Origin: Triticum aestivum
Taxonomy: Eukaryota; Streptophyta; Magnoliopsida; Poales; Poaceae
Assembly: GCF_018294505.1 (NCBI RefSeq)
Contig: NC_057801.1
Coordinates: 436,644,201-436,708,200, forward strand
DNA: 64,000 nucleotides
Direction: 5' to 3'
Position numbers and translations under genes: made by a program. This document shows positions 22,981-35,756 of this stretch, in pieces. Every line of letters begins with the position of its first letter. Position 1 is the first letter of the stretch. Under the pieces are notes generated by a model. That model saw only the letters and a program-made list of their open reading frames with translations. It was not told the DNA's origin and ran no database searches.

Positions 22981-23199
22981 ACCATCTCACATAAGCCATA
23001 GGCGTACTATACTCCGACGGTGCTCCAAGATATTTTGTACTGCATCTCACATGGTTGGTGATAATAAACTGTGTGCGATCTAGTTGATTTTTCGTCTTGA
23101 TATGAATTACATAATGGGGTCACATCGACAATGGAGGGTGTTCGAATTGCTAGAACTTTTATCTGCAGTGGACATGCAACTATATTTGTGTCGTAAAAA

Positions 23200-24838
23200 A
23201 TTTGGAATTATTCAGGGTTCATTTGGACATTTTATACATTAAATTCGTTTTCTAGCCATTTCAGGTGCACAATTCAAAATTAAACTACATGCACATGCTC
23301 CGGTGCACCAACATGTGTTGTAAAATCATATATGTGTCCATGGGTTTATGCTTATGTCCCGTGCAAGAAATGGGGATGAATTTCAAACACCATGGCACCG
23401 TGGCTCTCCGGCAAACATTGAGGTAATTTCTTTTGTAATTCTAGTAAATCCAAAACCCATCTGAAATTCATGAACCTTGGCATGCTATCATGGAATGGCA
23501 TCAACATGTTGGGGTAAAAAATATTGTCCCATTTGATGCAGGTTATGGTATAAGTTCTCACAAACTAGAGCTTCTCACAAGAAGCCTCATGGTTCCATTA
23601 GGGAAACATGTCACTTTTGTGGACAAAACAATATTCGTCGCCTCTTCTTCCTTTCAATTTTTTTCTGGTGTTAACATAGAACAACAGGAGTGTCGTGTTA
23701 AATTTTGGAATTTTTCGGGGTTCATTTGGACATTTTTAAATGTTAACTGAGTTTTCTAGGCATTTATGTGCATAATTTAAATTTGAACTACATGCACATG
23801 CTCTAGTGCATAAAAATAGGTTGAAAATCAAATGTGTGTCCTTAGTTGCATTCTTAGGTCACATGCAAGAAATGAGAATGAATGTCAAACACCTTGACAT
23901 TGTCGCTCGGCCGCTAACATTGAGATACATGGTTTTAAAATTCTAGTAAATGAAAAACTCCTTTGAAATGCATGAAACTTGACATGATATCATGGAATGG
24001 CATCAACATGCCCTGGTAAAAATATTGTCCCATTTGAAGCAGGTTTGGGTATAAGCTTCTCACAACAAGCCTGATGGTTTCGGTAGGGAACGTGCCACCT
24101 TTGTGGACAAAATGATATCCGTTGCCTCTTCTTGCTTTCAAAATTTTTCTAGTGTCAACATAGAACAACAGGAGTGTTGTATCAATTTTTGGGATTTTTC
24201 GGGGTTCGCTTGGACATTTTTTTACATTAACTGAGTTTTCTATGCATTTATGTGCATAATTCTTATTTGAACTACATGCACATGCTCTAGTGCATATAAA
24301 TGGGTTCAAAATTCAAATGTGTGTCCTTGGTTGCATGCTTATGTCCCATGCAAGAAATGGGAATGAATGCCAAACACCTTGCCACTGTCGCTTGGCCGCT
24401 AACATTGAGATACACGGTTTTTAAATTCTAGTAAATCGAAAACGCGTCTAAAATTTATGAAACTTGACATGCTATCATGGAATGACATCAACATGCTATG
24501 GTAAAAATATTGTCCCATTTGGGGCAGGTTGGGGTATAAGCTTCTCACAAACTAGAGCTTCTCACAACAAGCCTCATGGTTACGATAGGGAATGTTTCAC
24601 CTTTCTGGACGAAACAATATATGTTGCCCCTTTTTGCTTTCAATTTTTTTTCTAGTGTCAACATAGAACTGCAGGAGTGTTGTGTTAAAAATTTCAGAAA
24701 TTTTTGGGGTTCGTTTGGACATTTTTATATATTAACTGAGTTTTCTATGCATTTATGTGCATAATTCAAATTTGAACTACATGCACATGCTCCAGTGCAT
24801 ATAAATTAGTTGAAAAATCAAATTTGTGTCTTTGGTTG
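23200..24838. repeat. Tandem array, period about 485-502 bp, left part
   Basis: The landmark gcaagaaatg recurs near 23363, 23865 and 24350, and after element D near 58301 and 58802. Other landmarks repeat in step, such as catgctatcatgg and aactacatgcacatgc. Without D, the array holds roughly five units. Small frames inside it recur with the repeat and are not genes. Units differ by many substitutions, so the array is old. Confidence 0.85.
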
Positions 24839-25685
24839 TGATAACCCACAAGTATAGGGGATCGCAACAGTTTTCGAGGGTAGAGTATTCAACCCAAATT
24901 TATTGATTTGACACAAAGGGAGGCAAAGAATATTCTCAAGTATTAACAGCCGAGTTGTCAATTCAACCACACCTGAAAGACTTAATACTGCAGCAAATTA
25001 TTTAGTATCAAAGTAGTATGGAAGTAACGGTAACGGTGGCAAAAGTAACAGTAGCAGTTTTGTAGCAATTGTAACAGTGGCAACAGAGAAGTAACTAAGC
25101 AAAGATAAATATGAAACGAGCTCGTATGCAATGGATCAATGATGGATAATTATGTCAGATGCAATTTATCATGTAACAGTTATAACATAGGGTGACACAG
25201 AACTAGCTCCAGTTCATCAATGTAATGTAGGCATGTATTCCGAATATAGTCATACGTGCTTATGGAAAAGAACTTGCATGATATCTTTTGTCCTACCCTC
25301 CCATGGCAGCGAGGTCCTATTGGAAACTAAGGGATATTAAGGCCTCCTTTTAATAGAGTATCGGACCAAAGCATATGCACTTAGTGAATACATGAACTCC
25401 TCAAACTACGGTCATCACCGGGAAGTGTCCCGACTATTGTCACTTCGGGGTTTGCCGGATCATAACACGTAGTAGGTGACTATAACTTGCAAGATAGGAT
25501 CAAGAACTCACATATATTCATGAAAATATAGTAGGTTCAGATCAGAAATCATGGCACTCAGGACCTAGTGACAAGCATTAAGCATGGCAAAGTCATAGCA
25601 ACATCAATCTTAGAACATAATGGATACTAGGGATCAAACCCTAACAAAACTAACTCGATTACATGGTAAATCTCATCCAACCCAT
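24839..25685 (-). repeat. 3' LTR of element D, first part (interrupted by E)
   Basis: Starts tgataacccacaagtatagg, the reversed LTR end. 847 bp precede the insertion of element E; the LTR resumes at 33646. Both parts align along the undisturbed LTR at 56876-58279. Confidence 0.92.
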
Positions 25686-27348
25686 TGATGTCTACTACAA
25701 AACCTTCTTCTTGTAGACGTTGTTGGGCCTGCAAGTGCACAGGTTTGTAGGACAGTAGCAAATTTCCGTCAAGTGGATGACCTAAGGTTTATCAATCCGT
25801 AGGAGGCGTAGGATGAAGATGGTCTCTCTCAAGCAACCCTGCAACCAAATAACAAAGAGTCTCTTGTGTCCCCAACACACCCAATACAATGGTAGATTGT
25901 ATAGGTGCACTAGTTCGGCGAAGAGATGGTGATACAAGTGCAAAATAGATGGTAGATAAAGGTATTTGTAATCTGAAATAATAAAAACATCAAGGTAAAA
26001 AGTGATAAAAGTGAGTGTAAACGGTATTGCAATGATAGGAAATAAGGCCTAGGGTTCATACTTTCACTAGTGCAAGTTCTCTCAACAATAATAACATAGA
26101 TAGATCATATAACAAGCCCTCAACATGCAACAAAGAGTCACTCCAAAGCCACTAATAGCGGAGAACAAACATAGAGATTATGGTAGGGTACGAAACCACC
26201 TCAAAGTTATCCTTTCTGCTCTATCTATTCAAGAGTTCGTAGTAAAATAACATGAAGCTATTCTTTCCGCTCAATCCATCATAGAGTTCATACTATAATA
26301 ACACCTTAAGACACAAATCAACCAAAACCCTAATGTCACCTAGATACTCCATTGTCACCTCAAGTATCCGTGGGCATGATTATATGATATGCATCACACA
26401 ATCTCAGATTCATCTATTCAACCAACAGAAAGTACTTCAAAGAGTGCCCCAAAGTTTCTACCGGAGAGTCAAGAATGTGTGCCAACCCCTATGCATAGGT
26501 TCATGGGTGGAACCCACAAGTTGGTCACCAAAACATACATCAAGTGGCACATGATATCTCATTGTCACCACAGATAAGCACGGCAAGACATACATCAAGT
26601 GTTCTCATAAAAGACTCAATCCGATAAGATAACTTCAAAGGGGAAACTCAATTCATCACAAGAGAGTAGAGGATGAGAAACATCATAAGATCCAACTACA
26701 ATAGCAAAGCTCGGGATACATCAAGATCGTGCCATAGAGGGAACACGAGAGAGAGAGATCAAACACATAGCTACTGGTACATACCCTCAGCCCCGAGGGT
26801 GAACTACTCCCTCCTCGTCATGGAGAGCGCCGGGATGATGAAGATGGCCACCAGTGAAGGATCCCCCCTCCGGCAGGGTGCCGGGAAGGGCTCTCGAGAG
26901 GTTTTTGGTGGCTACAGAGGCTTGCGGCGGCGGAACTCCCGATCTATCTTCTCCTGAAAGTTTCAGTATTTATAGGAATTATTGGTGTTGGTTTTACGTC
27001 AGGGGGGTCTCCGGGCCGTCCACGAGACAGGGGGCGCCCCCCTAGGGGCATGCCCTCCTATCTCGTGGGCAGCCCGGAGCTCTTCTGGCCCAACTCCGAT
27101 GCTCCGTGGTCTTATTTTGGTCCATAAAAAATCCTCAAAAAATGGCATGTCATTTGGACTCCGTTTGATATTCCTTTTCTTCGAAATACTGAAACAAGCA
27201 ATAAAACAACAATATGGGGTGGGCCTCCGGTTAGTAGGTTAGTCCCGAAAATGATATAAATATGTAGAATAAAGCCCATAAGCATCCAAAACAGGTAATA
27301 TAATAGCATGGAACAATCAAAAATTATAGATACGTTGGAGACGTATCA
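25686..27348 (-). repeat. 3' LTR of element E
   Basis: 1663 bp, tgatgtctactac...gagacgtatca on the plus strand. The last ~330 bp, i.e. the U3 start, resemble the LTR of element F, while the rest does not. Frames at 26333-26577 recur in the other LTR and are not genes. Confidence 0.9.
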
Positions 27349-30300
27349 AGCATCCCCAAGCTTAATTCTTGCTCGTCCTCGAGTAGGTAAATGATAAAAA
27401 CAGAATTTTTGATGTGGAATGCTACCTAGCATGATTCTCAATGTAATTTTCTTTCATTGTGGCATGAATGTTCAGATCCAAATAATACAAAATAAAAGTT
27501 CATATTGACATAAGAAATAGTAATACTTCAAGCATACTAAGCAAGAAATCATGTCTTCTCAAAATAGCATGGCCAAAAGAAAGTTATCCCTACAAAATCA
27601 TATAGTCTGGCTAAGCTCTATCTTCATCACACAAAGTATTTAATCATGCACAACCCCGATGACGAGCCAAGAAATTGTTTCATACTTCAATAATCTCAAA
27701 CTCTTTCAAATTTCACGCAATACATGAGCGTGAGCCATGGACATAGCACTATATGTGGAATAGAATGGTGGTTGTGGAGAAGACAAAAAAGGAGAAGATA
27801 GTCTCACATTAACTAGGTGTATCAACGGGCTATGGAGATGCCCATTAATAGATATCAATGTGAGTGAGTAGGGATTGCCATGCAACGAATTCACTAGAGC
27901 TATAAATATATGAAAGCTCAACAAAAGAAAACTAGTGGGTGGTGCATCCAACTTGCTTGCTCACGAAGACCTAGGGTATTTTGAGGAAGCCCATCATTGG
28001 AATATACAAGCCAAGTTCTATAATGAAAAATTCCCACTAGTATATGAAAGTGACAACATATGAGACTCTCTATCATGTAGATCATGGTGCTACTTTGAAG
28101 CACAAGTGTGGTAAAAGGATAGTAGCATTGTCCCTTCTCTCTTTTTCTCTCATTTTTTTATTGGGCCTTTTCTCTTTTCTTTTATGGCCACCCCTTTTTT
28201 TATATTTCGTCCGGAGTCTCATCCCGACTTATGGGGGAATCATAGTCTCCATCATCCTCTCCTCACTGGGACAATACTCTAATAATGATGGTCATCACAC
28301 TTTATTTTTTTACAACTCAACAATTACAACTCGATACTTAGAACAAAATATGGCTCTATATGAATGCCTCCGGCGGTGTACCGGGATATGCAATGAATCA
28401 AGAGCGACATGTATGAAGAATATGATGGTGGATTTGCCACATATACGATGTCAACTACATGATCATGCAAGAGCAATATGACAAAAGTAATGTGTGTCAT
28501 ATGAACGGGACGGTGGAAAGTTGCATGGCAATATATCTCGGAATGGCTATGGAAATGCCATAATAGGTAGGTATGGTGGCTGTTTTGAGGAAGGAGCATG
28601 GTGGGTGTATGGTACCGGCGAAAGTTGCATGATACAAGAGAGGCTAGCAATAATGGAGGGGTGAAAGGAGTGCGTATCATCCATGGACTCAACATTAATC
28701 AAAAGAACTCATATAGTTGTTGTAAAAATTTAGAAGTCATCAAAAACCAAAGCACTACACGCATGCTCCTAGGGGGATAGATTGGTAGGAAAAGACCATC
28801 GCTCGTCCCCGACTGCCACTCATAAGGAAGACAATCAATAAATAAAAGTGTGCTCCAACTTCATCACAAAGCGGTTCACCATACGTGCATGCTATGGGAA
28901 TCACAAACTTCAACACAAGCATTCTTGAAATTCATAATCACCCAACTAGCATGACTTTAATATCACTACCTCCATATCTCAAAACAATTATCAAGCATCA
29001 AGTTGATCATAGTATCCAGTTCACTTCCTATGATAGTTTTCATTCAAATTACCATGTTGTTTAATACTCTCAAAATAATATAAGTGAAGCATGAGAGACA
29101 AACGACAAACTACTCCGAAAGATATAAGTGAAGATCAATGAGTAGCTAAATAATTATGCAACTATATGAAGACTCTCTCTCATTTAAGAAATTCAGATCT
29201 TGTTATTGTATTCAAGTAGCAAGCAAAACAAAATAAAATGACATTGCAAGGATAGCACAACTCAAGTGAAGAAGCAAAAACTTAGGCTCAACTGATACTA
29301 ACCGATGATTGTTGAAGAAGAAAGGTGGGATGCCTAACGGGGCATCCCCAAGCTTAGATGCTTGAGACTTCTTGAAATATTATCTTGTGGTGCCTTGGGC
29401 ATCCCCAAGCTTGAACTTTTGTGTCTCCTTAATTCCTCTCATATCATGGTTTCTCTTTTTATCAAAAGCTTCATTCACAACAAACTCAACAAGAACTCGT
29501 GAGATAGGTTAGTATAAACCAATGCAAAACGTTATAATTTTCTACTGTAACAAATTACTAACATTATTATTCAACATTGCATACTAAATGTCTCTGCATA
29601 TTTAATACTCCTATCCTCAAATAGAATCATTAAACAAGCAAACATATGCAAACAATGCAATCATAACAGCAATCTGTCAAAACAGTACAGTCTGTAAAGA
29701 ATGCAAGAGTATCAATACTTTCCTGACTACAAAAATTATGAACTAAAATTACCACTGTAATAAATTTATCAGAGCTTAATATGCAAAAATATTCAACGTT
29801 ATACCATTCTCTGACTTTTCTACGGAATTTTTGCAACAGCGGTAAACTTTCTGTTTTCAACCAGCAACATGTATACTAGCAAAATAAGCATGGCAAAGGC
29901 GATCCTTGACTTTTTTATTGAAACTAAAGATGCAAAACATTATTCTAACTAACAGCAAGCAAAAACTAGCAAATTAAAATGACGCTCCAAGCAAAAAACA
30001 TATCATGTGGTGAATAAAAATATAGCTCCAAGTAAAGTTACCGATGAACGAGGACGAAAGAGGGGATGCCTTCCGGGGCATCCCCAAGCTTAGGTTCTTG
30101 GTTGTCCTTTAATATTACCTTGGGGTGCCTTGGTAATCCCCAAGCTTAGGCTCTTTCCACTTCTTATTCCATAGTACATCGAATCTTTACCCAAAACTTA
30201 AAAACTTCAACCACACAAAACTCAAAACAAAACTCGTAAGCTCCGTTAGTATAAGAAAATAAAACCACCACTTAGGTACTGTAATGAACTCATTATTTAT

Positions 30301-30798
30301 TCATATTGGTGTAATATCTACTGTATCCTAACTTCTCTATGGTTCATACCACTTAATACTAGCCATAGATTGATCAAAACAAGCAAACAACACATAGAAA
30401 ACAGAATCTGTCAAAAACAGAACAGTCTATAGTAATATGTATCAAACGTATATTTCTGGAACCCCAATAATTATGAAATAAATTTCTGGACCTGAGGAAT
30501 TTGTCTATTAATCATCTGAAAAAAGAATCAACCTAAAATCACTATCCAGTAAAAAATGGCAGCTAATCTCATGAGCGCTAAAGTTTCTGTTTTTCACAGC
30601 AAGATCACATAAACTTCACCCAAGTCTTCCCAAAGGTCCTACTTGGCACTTTATTGAAACAAAAGCTATAAAACATGATTAATACAGTAGCATAATCATG
30701 TGGACACACAAAAACAGTAAGGGTAAATATTGGGTTGTCTCGCAACAAGCGCTTTTCTTTAATGCCTTTTTAGCTAGGCATGATGATGGCAATGATGC
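27349..30798. other. Element E non-coding interior
   Basis: About 3.4 kb of AT-rich sequence with no long frame. It starts with the polypurine tract next to the LTR (reverse of agcatccccaagctt). The same catccccaagctt word, with neighbours, recurs at about 29345, 29401 and 30081, and a relaxed form at about 30138. The 27349-28450 part is homologous to the start of element F's interior (62899-64000). Several short frames here (28044-28481 and others) are shared remnants at best. Confidence 0.7.
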
Positions 30799-31770
30799 TC
30801 ACATAAAAGATAAGAATTGAAACATAAAGGGAGCGTCATGAAGAATATGACTAGCACATTTAAGTCTAACCCACTTCCTATGAATAGGGATTTTGTGAGC
30901 AAACAACTTATGGGAACAATAATCAACTAGCATAGGAAGGTAAAACAAGCATAGCTTCAAGATTTTAAGCACATAGAGAGAAAGCTTGACATTATTGCAA
31001 TTCCTACAAGCATATGTTCCTCCCTCATAATAATTTTCAGTAGCATCATGAATGAATTCAACAATATAACCACTACCTAAATCATTCTTTTCATGATCTA
31101 CAAGCATAGAAAATTTACTACTCTCCACATAAGCAAATTTCTTCTCATGAATAGTAGTGGGAGCAAACTCAACAAAATAACTATCATGTGAGGCATAATC
31201 CAATTGAAAACTAAAATCATGATGACAAGTTTCATGGTTATCATTATTCTTTATAGCATACAAGTCATCACAATAATCATCATAGATAGCAACTTTGTTC
31301 TCATAATCAATTGGAACCTCTTCCAAAATAGTGGAATCATCACTAGATAAAGTTGACACTCTTCCAAATCCACTTTCATATTCATCACAATAAGATTCAA
31401 CATCCTCCAAAATAGTGGGATCACTACTTCCTAAAGTTGACACTCTTCCAAACCCACTTTCATCAATATAATCATCAGAGGTAGGACACATGCTTTCATC
31501 ATAAAAAATATTCTCATCAAAACTTGGGGAACAAAAAATATCATAATCATCAAACGTAGCTTCCCCAAGCTTGTGGCTTTGCATATCATTAGCATCATGG
31601 ATATTCAAGGAATTCATACTAACAACATTGCAATCATGCTCATCATTCAAAGATTTCATGCAAAACATTTTATATAATTCTTCTTCTAGCACTTGAGCAC
31701 AATTTTCCTTTCCATCATTCTCACAAAAGATATTAAAAAGATGAAGCGTATGAGACAAACTCAATTCCAT
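30799..31770 (-). CDS. Intact 323-residue protein of unknown function in element E
   Basis: An uninterrupted frame starts about 160 bp inside the primer site, exactly where gag would be. The protein is acidic in its first two thirds, rich in Asp, Tyr, Ser and His, with many DDY/CDD clusters. It contains an imperfect 28-residue internal duplication: ESGFGRVSTL occurs at residues 104 and 132. Near residues 261-280 a hydrophobic segment, LSLYVLKILKLCLFYLPM, could span or touch a membrane. A basic tail follows. I see no CCHC zinc knuckle, capsid pattern or protease motif. It could be a vestige of an extra gene acquired by the parent lineage. The open length in a mobile element of this age suggests selection or recent origin. 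Confidence 0.6.
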   Translation of the reverse strand: MELSLSHTLHLFNIFCENDGKENCAQVLEEELYKMFCMKSLNDEHDCNVVSMNSLNIHDANDMQSHKLGEATFDDYDIFCSPSFDENIFYDESMCPTSDDYIDESGFGRVSTLGSSDPTILEDVESYCDEYESGFGRVSTLSSDDSTILEEVPIDYENKVAIYDDYCDDLYAIKNNDNHETCHHDFSFQLDYASHDSYFVEFAPTTIHEKKFAYVESSKFSMLVDHEKNDLGSGYIVEFIHDATENYYEGGTYACRNCNNVKLSLYVLKILKLCLFYLPMLVDYCSHKLFAHKIPIHRKWVRLKCASHILHDAPFMFQFLSFM

Positions 31771-31865
31771 TTTTTTGTAGTTTTATTTTATAAACAAAAC
31801 TAGTGATAAAACAAGAAACAAAAAGATTCGATTGCAAGATATAAAGATATACCTTCAAGCACTCA

Positions 31866-31962
31866 CCTCCCCGGCAACGGCGCCAGAAAAGAGCTTAGTT
31901 GACGGGGTGTGAGTGAGTGCCCTTTACCTAGCCTCCCCGGCAACGGCGCCAGAAAAGAGCTT
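31866..31962 (-). promoter_or_regulatory. Duplicated tRNA-Asp-type primer binding site of element E
   Basis: A 31-bp segment containing ctccccggcaacggcgcca, the 3' end of plant tRNA-Asp as used by Athila elements, occurs at 31866-31896 and again, identically, at 31932-31962. The second copy abuts the LTR and is the normal primer site. The first is 66 bp further into the element and retains the same LTR-proximal word gagctt. Confidence 0.85.
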
Positions 31963-33640
31963 GATGTCTACTACACAACCTTCTTCTTGTAGACGTTGTT
32001 GGGCCTGCAAGTGCACAGGTTTGTAGGACAGTAGCAAATTTCCCTCAAGTGGATGACCTAAGGTTTATCAATCCGTAGGAGGCATAGGATGAAGATGGTC
32101 TCTTTCAAGCAACCCTGCAACCAAATAACAAAGAGTCTCTTGTGTCCCCAACACACCCAATACAATGGTAGATTGTATAGGTGCACTAGTTCGGCGAAGA
32201 GATAGTGATACAAGTGCAAATTAGATGGTATATAAAGGTATTTGTAATCTGAAATAATAAAAACAGCAAGGTAACAAGTGATAAAAGTGAGTGTAAACGG
32301 TATTGCAATGATAGGAAACAAGGCCTAGGGTTCATACTTTCACTAGTGCAAGTTCTCTCAACAATAATAATATAGATAGATCATATAACAAGCCCTCAAC
32401 ATGCAACAAAGATTCACTCCAAAGCCATTAATAGCGGAGAACAAACGTAGAGATTATGGTAGGGTACGAAACCACCTCAAAGTTATCCTTTCTGCTCTAT
32501 CTATTCAAGAGTTCGTAGTAAAATAACATGAAGCTATTCTTTCCGCTCAATCCATCATAGAGTTCATACTATAATAACACCTTAAGACACAAATCAACCA
32601 AAACCCTAATGTCACCTAGATACTCCATTGTCACCTCAAGTATCCGTGGGCATGATTATACGATATGCATCACACAATCTCAGATTCATCTATTCAACCA
32701 ACACAAAGTACTTCAAAGAGTGCCCCAAAGTTTCTACCGGAGAGTCAAGAACGTGTGCCAACCCCTATGCATAGGTTCATGGGTGGAACCCGAAAGTTGG
32801 TCACCAAAACATACATCAAGTGGCACATGATATCCCATTGTCACGATAGATAAGCACGACAAGACATACATCAAGTGTTCTCATAAAAGACTCAATCCGA
32901 TAAGATAACTTCAAAGGGGAAACTCAATTCATCACAAGAGAGTAGAGGGGGAGAAACGTCATAAGATCGAACTACAATAGCAAAGCTCGGGATACATCAA
33001 GATCGTGCCATAGAGGGAACACGAGAGAGAACACGCGCGAGAGAGAGATCAAACACATAGCTACTGGTACATACCCTCAGCCCCGAGGGTGAACTACTCC
33101 CTCCTCGTCATGGAGAGCGCCGGGATGATGAAGATGGCCACTGGTGAAGGATCCCCCCTCCAGCAGGGTGCCGGGAAGGGCTCCCGAGAGGTTTTTGGAG
33201 GCTACAGAGGCTTGCGGCGGCGGAACTCCCGATCTATCTTCTCCCGAAAGTTTCAGTATTTATAGGAATTATTGGCGTTGGTTTCACGTCAGGGGGGTCT
33301 CCAGGCTGCCCACGAGACAGGGGGGCGCCCCCCCTAGGGGCGCGCCCTCCTATCTTGTGGGCAGCCTGGAGCTCTTCTGGCCCAACTCCGATGCTCCATT
33401 GTCTTCTTTTGGTCCATAAAAAATCCTCAAAAATTGGCACGTCATTTGGACTCCGTTTGATATTCCTTTTCTTTGAAATACTGAAACAAGCAATAAAACA
33501 ATAATATGGGCTGGGCCTCCGGTTAGTAGGTTAGTCCCAAAAATGATATAAATATGTAGAATAAAGCCCATAAGCATCCAAAACAGGTAATATAATAGCA
33601 TGGAACAATCAAAATTTATAGATACGTTGGAGACGTATCA
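31962..33640 (-). repeat. 5' LTR of element E
   Basis: 1679 bp. It is longer than the 3' LTR mainly through an extra agagaacacgcgcg-type insertion near 33020-33040, inside a gagaga-rich run, probably replication slippage. Confidence 0.9.
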
Positions 33641-34202
33641 CCCATCACCGTCCAGCAAGTCTACGATGTGATTACTCACGCACGGCGGTGAGCATCATGA
33701 AATTGGTGATGGAGGATGGTTGATGATGACGATGGCGATGAATTCCCCTCTCCAAAGCCCCGAACAGACTCCAGATCAGCCCTCCTGAGGAAGATTAGGG
33801 CTTGGCGGCGGCTCCGAATCGTAAAACGTGATGAATCCTTCTCTATGATTTTTTTATCCCCGAAAGTGAATATATAGAGTTGGAGTTGAGGTCGGTGGAG
33901 GTCCAGGGGGCCCACAAGGTAGGGGGCACGCCCCAGGGGGGTGGACGCGCCTTGCACCCTCGTGGACAGGGTGTGGGTCCCCCTTTGTTGATTCTTTCGC
34001 CAATATTTTTTATTAATTCCAAAACATGACTCCGTGGAGTTTCAGGACATTCTGAGAACTTTTATTTCTGCACAAAAATAACACCATGGAAATTGTGCTG
34101 AAAACAGCGTCAGTTCGGGTTAGTTCCATTCAAATTATGTAAGTTAGAGTCCGAAACAAGGGCAAAAGTGTTTGGAAAAGTATATACGTTGGAGACGTAT
34201 CA
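33641..34202 (-). repeat. 3' LTR of element D, second part
   Basis: 557 bp after the E target duplication complete the 1404-bp LTR. It ends in ggagacgtatca at 34202. The next bases, actcccccaagctt, are the reversed polypurine tract GCTTGGGGGAGT of D, which confirms that this is its 3' LTR. Confidence 0.9.
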
Positions 34203-35606
34203 ACTCCCCCAAGCTTAAACCTTTGCTTGTCCTCAAGCAATTCAGTTGACAAACTGAAAGTGATAAAGAAATTTTTTTACAAACTCTGTTTGATCTTGTT
34301 GTTGCAAATATGTAAAGTCAGCATTCAAGTTTTCAGCAAAGATTATGAACTAACCATATTAAGGACAGTATAACTGCACCTAATCCGAGCTCTCTCACGC
34401 ATTCGTCACTTTTGGCTGTTGGATCCCGCAACTCGGGCCTTCTTGGCCATCCGATGCATGATTTCCGCCCGCTTGGACTGTTGCTGGGCCAACTGTCCTG
34501 GGCTGCTATTCCAGGGGCGGAATCAGATGCCTGTCGTTAACTGCGACAGATGAACGTGGGATCCAGAACGAGCGATGGTGATTTCGCTCCATGTCCACCT
34601 CCTACCACCCCCTCCCCTTCGTGCACCCCCCACTCCGCTACCCCAAACCCTCCCCGTCTCGCTCGAGCAGTAGGCGGCGGCGGCTCTGGAGGTGCTTCTC
34701 CTCCTCCCCCGGCCAATCTCCATTGGTGTCCCCTCCGGCCAGCCCGCGGCTTGCTCGTCCTCTTCCGGCCAACCTCCACTGGCGTCTCCTCCGCCGGTCC
34801 CTCTGCCAGTCCTACGTATCCTCCTGCCCCAGCTGCAGCAGCCCGCGGCATCTATGACCTCCATCGGCGTACACAAGGTCCGTTCCTTCGATTGGGTGGG
34901 AGGACAGCGTAAACAAACATCATGTTTGTCTCCTTTGGGTCAAACTAGGTCTAGCAGCAAGTGCGATCAACACTTGAGGAGAAGAGGAGCAAAGAGTCAA
35001 TGAGAGAGAAATTTAGGAAATAAATAGGAAATGAAAGACTATAATAGGAAAATACAAATGATTAAACCAAAAGTTATACATGATAAATATCAATTAGGGT
35101 GCAAAGAGGGGCAGCCAATGGTGATTGGTTGGATTATGATGAATGTTACACTGTTAGTGTCCTTGTGTTCTATGTTATTTAGTACACAGAGGCTCCTTTT
35201 TAATCAACAAGTTGGGAACTTGGTTGATACATAAAGGAATACGTGCTCGTATTATTAGACAAGTTGGGTGCTTGGTTCATATGAACAGATTTAGCTTCAG
35301 TTTTGGTAAATCTTCAATTGGCTTCAGGTTAATCTCTGTTCTTATCAGATTTTCATGTTAGAGAAAAAATATGCAGTTGAAATTATGATGTGATCTTGAA
35401 ATTAATCTATTGGAGTAATAATATTTTTAATATCAGGAAATAGACATAGAAATGTGACATGTACTACCTCTAATTTTCTTGATGTTAGCAGTGTCTGACA
35501 GTATCATTGTTCTTGGTCCTTCTATTTGTTAGTCGATTCGCTTTACATGTAATGCAAAGTTTTCAGTTGTGCCTGTTAAGAATTCATGATATTTCTACTT
35601 TTGCAG

Positions 35607-35756
35607 TGGGGGCAATGGAATTCAGGTGAAAGTCACTCGGTGCAGATTCTTGCGTATGCCAGAGGACTATCTGAATTTTTCTGGATGCCATGTATAGCGA
35701 TTGATATGAATGGAAAATCCTTTGAAGGATACAGCAAACAAGATGCTGGTTCATAG
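35607..35756 (+). pseudogene. Captured exon-like fragment
   Basis: A T-rich tract ending ttttgcag precedes an open stretch of about 49 codons, to a TAG at 35754-35756. The peptide, including SHSVQILAYARGLSEFFWM, looks like conserved cellular protein rather than transposon protein. I do not recognise the source gene. A second weaker candidate exon, again after ttttgcag, is at about 36429-36541. Together these fit exon capture by a Helitron. Confidence 0.4.

Larger units (their letters stand above)
21020..24838. mobile_element. Left arm of an unclassified, probably CACTA-like element split by D
   Basis: The sequence abuts the CACTA terminus at 21019 and is taken up again at 58285 after element D. 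It contains two minus-strand alanine-rich frames and the start of a ~500-bp tandem array. I do not see its own terminus or transposase. Placing it in the CACTA class is an inference from subterminal-style repeats and size. 21020-21245 and 22981-23199 hold nothing I can name. Confidence 0.4.
25686..33640 (-). mobile_element. Element E: non-autonomous LTR retrotransposon of the Athila type
   Basis: A 7955-bp element in the 3' LTR of D, with a perfect TSD cccat (25681-25685 and 33641-33645). LTRs are 25686-27348 (1663 bp) and 31962-33640 (1679 bp). They share the terminal gacgtatca/tgatgtctac borders and differ by about 2.7% over the first ~520 bp, plus a ~14-bp insertion. The 4.6-kb interior has no gag, protease, RT or integrase signature, only one 323-codon frame next to the primer site. 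The structure fits a LARD (large retrotransposon derivative). It is the youngest datable insertion here. Confidence 0.92.

Noticed and set aside
24839..25685. Separate solo LTR of D type
   Set aside because: The remaining part resumes at 33646, total length equals the second LTR (1404 bp), and the outer flanks share the ggttg duplication, so it is the 3' LTR of one element.
26333..26577. Small plus-strand frames repeated at 32609-32853
   Set aside because: They lie at the same place in both LTRs of element E and are on the strand opposite to the element; duplication of the LTR explains them.
34550..34912. Possible host gene 5' exon (proline-rich frames in all three phases)
   Set aside because: Open frames on both strands and in several phases reflect GC bias. 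It lies within the Helitron-like insertion, so at most it is a captured fragment.
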